NCBI GenBank assembly: GCA_964498075.1
Contig: CAZCGA010000022.1
Span: forward strand, 3,935 to 67,934
Source of the DNA: CAZCGA01 sp964498075
GTDB taxonomy: Bacteria > Desulfobacterota > Binatia > HRBIN30
Direction: 5' to 3'
DNA: 64,000 nucleotides
The position numbers were made by a program, and so were the translations under genes. This document shows positions 60,966-64,000 of the stretch, in pieces. Position 1 is the first letter of the stretch; the number at the start of each line of letters is the position of its first letter. Below the pieces are notes generated by a model, which ran no database searches, had not been told where the DNA came from, and was given only the letters and a program-made list of their open reading frames with translations.

Positions 60966-61937
60966 ATGGGGAGCGTTATCCTCATCACCACCGGCGGAAC
61001 GATCTCAACCGCGGATGCCGGTGCCGGCGCCGTGCCCCGCCTCGGGGCTGCTGACTTGTTGCAGTCGCTCGGGGGACGGAGCAACCTTCCCGACGTTGAC
61101 GTGATCGAGTTTTCGCGCATCCCGGGCTGCGAGATGACGCCGAGCAAGATGGTGGAGCTCGCGACCGTCGTGATCTCCGAATTGGCGCGGCCGGACCGCG
61201 TCGGTGCGGTGGTCACGCATGGGACTGACACCATCGAGGAAAGTGCGTTCGTGTGTCATCTCACCGTACCGGGCGACAAGCCCGCCGTGTTTACCGGTTC
61301 GATGCGCACATCCTCCGACCTGTCGTGGGATGGACCGCGCAATCTGCTCGACGCCATCCGTGTGGCGTCAGCGCCGGCAGCACGTGGTCTCGGCGCCGTG
61401 TTGGTGATGAACGAGGAGATTCACTCGGCACGCTTCGTCACGAAGATGAACGGCCTGCTCCTCGGCGCATTCCGGTCTCCCGCCAGCGGAGCACTCGGCC
61501 GCATCTACACCGGCGAGCCGATGCTCTCCACCAAGCCCGTGATGCCACGGCGGCTGCTCGCGCCGCGGTTGGAAGAAGCCGTGGCAACAGTGCGGGCCTT
61601 GAGTGGCGATCAGCTCAGCCTCGAGGAGGCGCTCGTCAGACCCGACCTCCGCGGGCTGGTTGTCGAGGGTTTTGGAAGCGGCCGCGTCCCAAGCTCTTGG
61701 TGCGAGCCGCTCGACGCAGCGATACGCCGCGGCGTACCCGTGGTCCTTACCTCTCGTACCGGGGCCGGCGCCGTCGGGGATGCGTACGGTTATGCAGGAT
61801 CCGCGACGAGCCTGCGGCGCCTGGGTGCAGTCGCAGCGCACGAGCTGCCGAGCCACAAGGCGCGGCTCAAGCTGATGCTCGCGCTCGGCAACGGGCTGCA
61901 GGGTGAAGCGCTGCGGGAGTACTTCGAGAACGAGTGA
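60966..61937 (+). CDS. L-asparaginase (type I/II family)
   Basis: A 323-residue protein: VILITTGGTISTADAGAGAV with the catalytic Thr (T12) in TGGTIS, then GAVVTHGTDTIEESAFVCHL with T87 and D88 of the second signature, and FTGSMRTSSDLSWDGPRNLL. No signal peptide, so it is cytoplasmic (AnsA-like). It starts 9 bp after the VWA gene and probably shares its transcript, though a link in function is not evident. Asn hydrolysis to Asp and ammonia is the family reaction; archaeal GatD-like activity is excluded by the absence of a GatE partner. Confidence 0.85.
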   Translation: MGSVILITTGGTISTADAGAGAVPRLGAADLLQSLGGRSNLPDVDVIEFSRIPGCEMTPSKMVELATVVISELARPDRVGAVVTHGTDTIEESAFVCHLTVPGDKPAVFTGSMRTSSDLSWDGPRNLLDAIRVASAPAARGLGAVLVMNEEIHSARFVTKMNGLLLGAFRSPASGALGRIYTGEPMLSTKPVMPRRLLAPRLEEAVATVRALSGDQLSLEEALVRPDLRGLVVEGFGSGRVPSSWCEPLDAAIRRGVPVVLTSRTGAGAVGDAYGYAGSATSLRRLGAVAAHELPSHKARLKLMLALGNGLQGEALREYFENE

Positions 61938-61939
61938 GT

Positions 61940-63127
<1,188 letters not shown>

Positions 63128-63150
63128 GATCCACCAATCGTCACATCACG

Positions 63151-63450
63151 CTACCAACAGATCAACGTCAGGCTGCCGGCGGTCGATCGGCAGTGCGGGC
63201 CGATCCGCGGACCGCGCGCCGGCTCATCACGACGTTCGTCAGCCTCGGGCGGGAGCGGAGCCAGAGTGAGCGGACCGCCTCCGAACGCCGCGGAAGCGCC
63301 GATGATGACAAAGGCCGCGTACGCGACGATGACCGCGCCGGCGATGATGAGCGCCTCCTCCGTATTGGCGCGCGCCGGTGTCGGGGCGAGTGGACCGACA
63401 GCCAGAAAAACGAAAAGTATGATGATCGCCAACAGCCGCTTCAGGTTCAT
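63151..63450 (-). CDS. Small secreted or membrane protein of unknown function
   Basis: A 99-residue protein from ATG 63450 (GAGGGGGGGTCGCAA before it). KRLLAIIILFVFLAVGPLAP TPARA is a signal peptide with AxA cleavage, and ALIIAGAVIVAYAAFVIIGA is a second hydrophobic segment. The C-terminal part is acidic/Pro-rich then cut by Cys-containing tail. I recognise no family. Confidence 0.5.
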   Translation of the reverse strand: MNLKRLLAIIILFVFLAVGPLAPTPARANTEEALIIAGAVIVAYAAFVIIGASAAFGGGPLTLAPLPPEADERRDEPARGPRIGPHCRSTAGSLTLICW

Positions 63451-63544
63451 TTGCGACCCCCCCTCTCCGTGCCCGGGATGCGATCAAGTTACCTCAAATG
63501 CGCGACTATGGCACGCCCCCGCGACGAGTCCAGCGGCACAGGCG

Positions 63545-64000
63545 CTAGGCGCTGACGCCTTCGTCCGCGGCGGGGAGGCCGATGTACACACTGGTCCCCC
63601 GGCCGACTTCACTCTCGATGCGCAGCGTGCCGCCGTGGGCCTGGACGATGTGTTTCACGATCGCCAGGCCGAGGCCGGTGCCGCCGAGCTCGCGCGAGCG
63701 GGCCTTGTCGACCCGGAAGAACCGCTCCGTGAGCCGGGGGAGATCGGCCGCCGGGATACCCATGCCCGTGTCCTGGACGGCGATCTCGACCATCCCCGCG
63801 TACGCGCGCTCGCCCGCGAGCCCCGCCCGCACCGTCACCTGCCCGCCGGCGGGCGTGTACTTGATGGCGTTGTCGATCAGGTTGATCAACACCTGCCGGA
63901 GCCGATCGCCGTCCGCCCAGACGGGCGGCGTGTCGGGGCCGACCTCGGTGGAGACGTGCAGCGGCTCGATCCGATCGGCGAGGATCTGCAGCACGTCGTC
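63545..64000 (-). CDS. Sensor histidine kinase, catalytic domain (cut by window edge)
   Basis: About 150 residues of the C-terminus: LRQVLINLIDNAIKYTPAGG is the N box, VQDTGMGIPAADLPRLTERF is the G1/F region, and DKARSRELGGTGLGLAIVKH then IVQAHGGTLRIESE is the G2 box. The frame runs off the right edge, so the sensor and dimerisation domains are outside. The box order and ERFFRVDKARS are those of PhoR-type phosphate sensors. A partner response regulator is not visible. Confidence 0.88.
   Translation of the reverse strand, partial: DDVLQILADRIEPLHVSTEVGPDTPPVWADGDRLRQVLINLIDNAIKYTPAGGQVTVRAGLAGERAYAGMVEIAVQDTGMGIPAADLPRLTERFFRVDKARSRELGGTGLGLAIVKHIVQAHGGTLRIESEVGRGTSVYIGLPAADEGVSA

Overview
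This is a GC-rich window from a Gram-negative (LPS-making) bacterium. A long lipid A/Kdo/inner-core operon, BamA, Skp and a Lol exporter show a classical outer membrane. F420-type luciferase-like oxidoreductase, acetoacetate-decarboxylase-like proteins, a P450, Thr/Pro-linker proteins ending in dockerin-like repeats and a MoxR/VWA pair suggest a deltaproteobacterial-grade lineage such as Binatota or Myxococcota-like bacteria. That placement is inference; no rRNA, tRNA or CRISPR array was seen. Region 1 (1-12.0 kb) is accessory DNA: a cut TetR gene, an AraC regulator, an acetoacetate-decarboxylase-like gene, a helicase-less type ISP-like restriction-modification enzyme followed by a HEPN protein, a HicBA toxin-antitoxin pair, a cupin/PLP-enzyme fusion, a small cupin and a UbiA prenyltransferase. 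Between them lie fragments of dead genes (FAD oxidoreductase, cupin, PIN toxin, alcohol dehydrogenase, MocR). Region 2 (12.0-34.0 kb) opens with a MITE-like 121-bp element and a 1408-residue secreted protein built from exact 600-bp tandem repeats. It continues with small toxin-antitoxin genes, an LLM oxidoreductase, an alpha/beta hydrolase with Asn at the nucleophile position, a GlxA/DJ-1 pair, a PQQ-type sugar dehydrogenase lipoprotein, a very large penicillin-acylase-like Ntn hydrolase, an acetoacetate-decarboxylase-like gene plus P450 under tandem TGAC-N4-GTCA palindromes, MscL and a DUF748/AsmA-like giant. Region 3 (34.0-52.9 kb) is one co-directional envelope operon: lysS, Lol permease, lolD, bamA, skp, fabZ, lpxA, lpxI, a Gfo/Idh/MocA oxidoreductase, lpxB, msbA, DUF374 acyltransferase, waaA, lpxK, a Trm112-like protein, waaF, kdkA-like Kdo kinase and a second family 9 heptosyltransferase. 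Many junctions overlap by 4 bp, and lpxD is absent from its usual place between skp and fabZ. Region 4 (53.0-64.0 kb) has a c-type-haem/beta-barrel protein, a PilB/GspE-like ATPase fused to a zinc ribbon and a receiver domain, a MoxR ATPase with a 1065-residue VWA protein (NorQ/NorD or CbbQ/CbbO type), an asparaginase, a FIST sensor protein, a small membrane protein and the end of a sensor histidine kinase. A family of intergenic inverted repeats with a strict 7-bp period (TCAGCnn / nnGCTGA) occurs five times, always in gaps between co-directional genes of regions 3 and 4. Function is not known; it is one of the most distinctive non-coding signals here.
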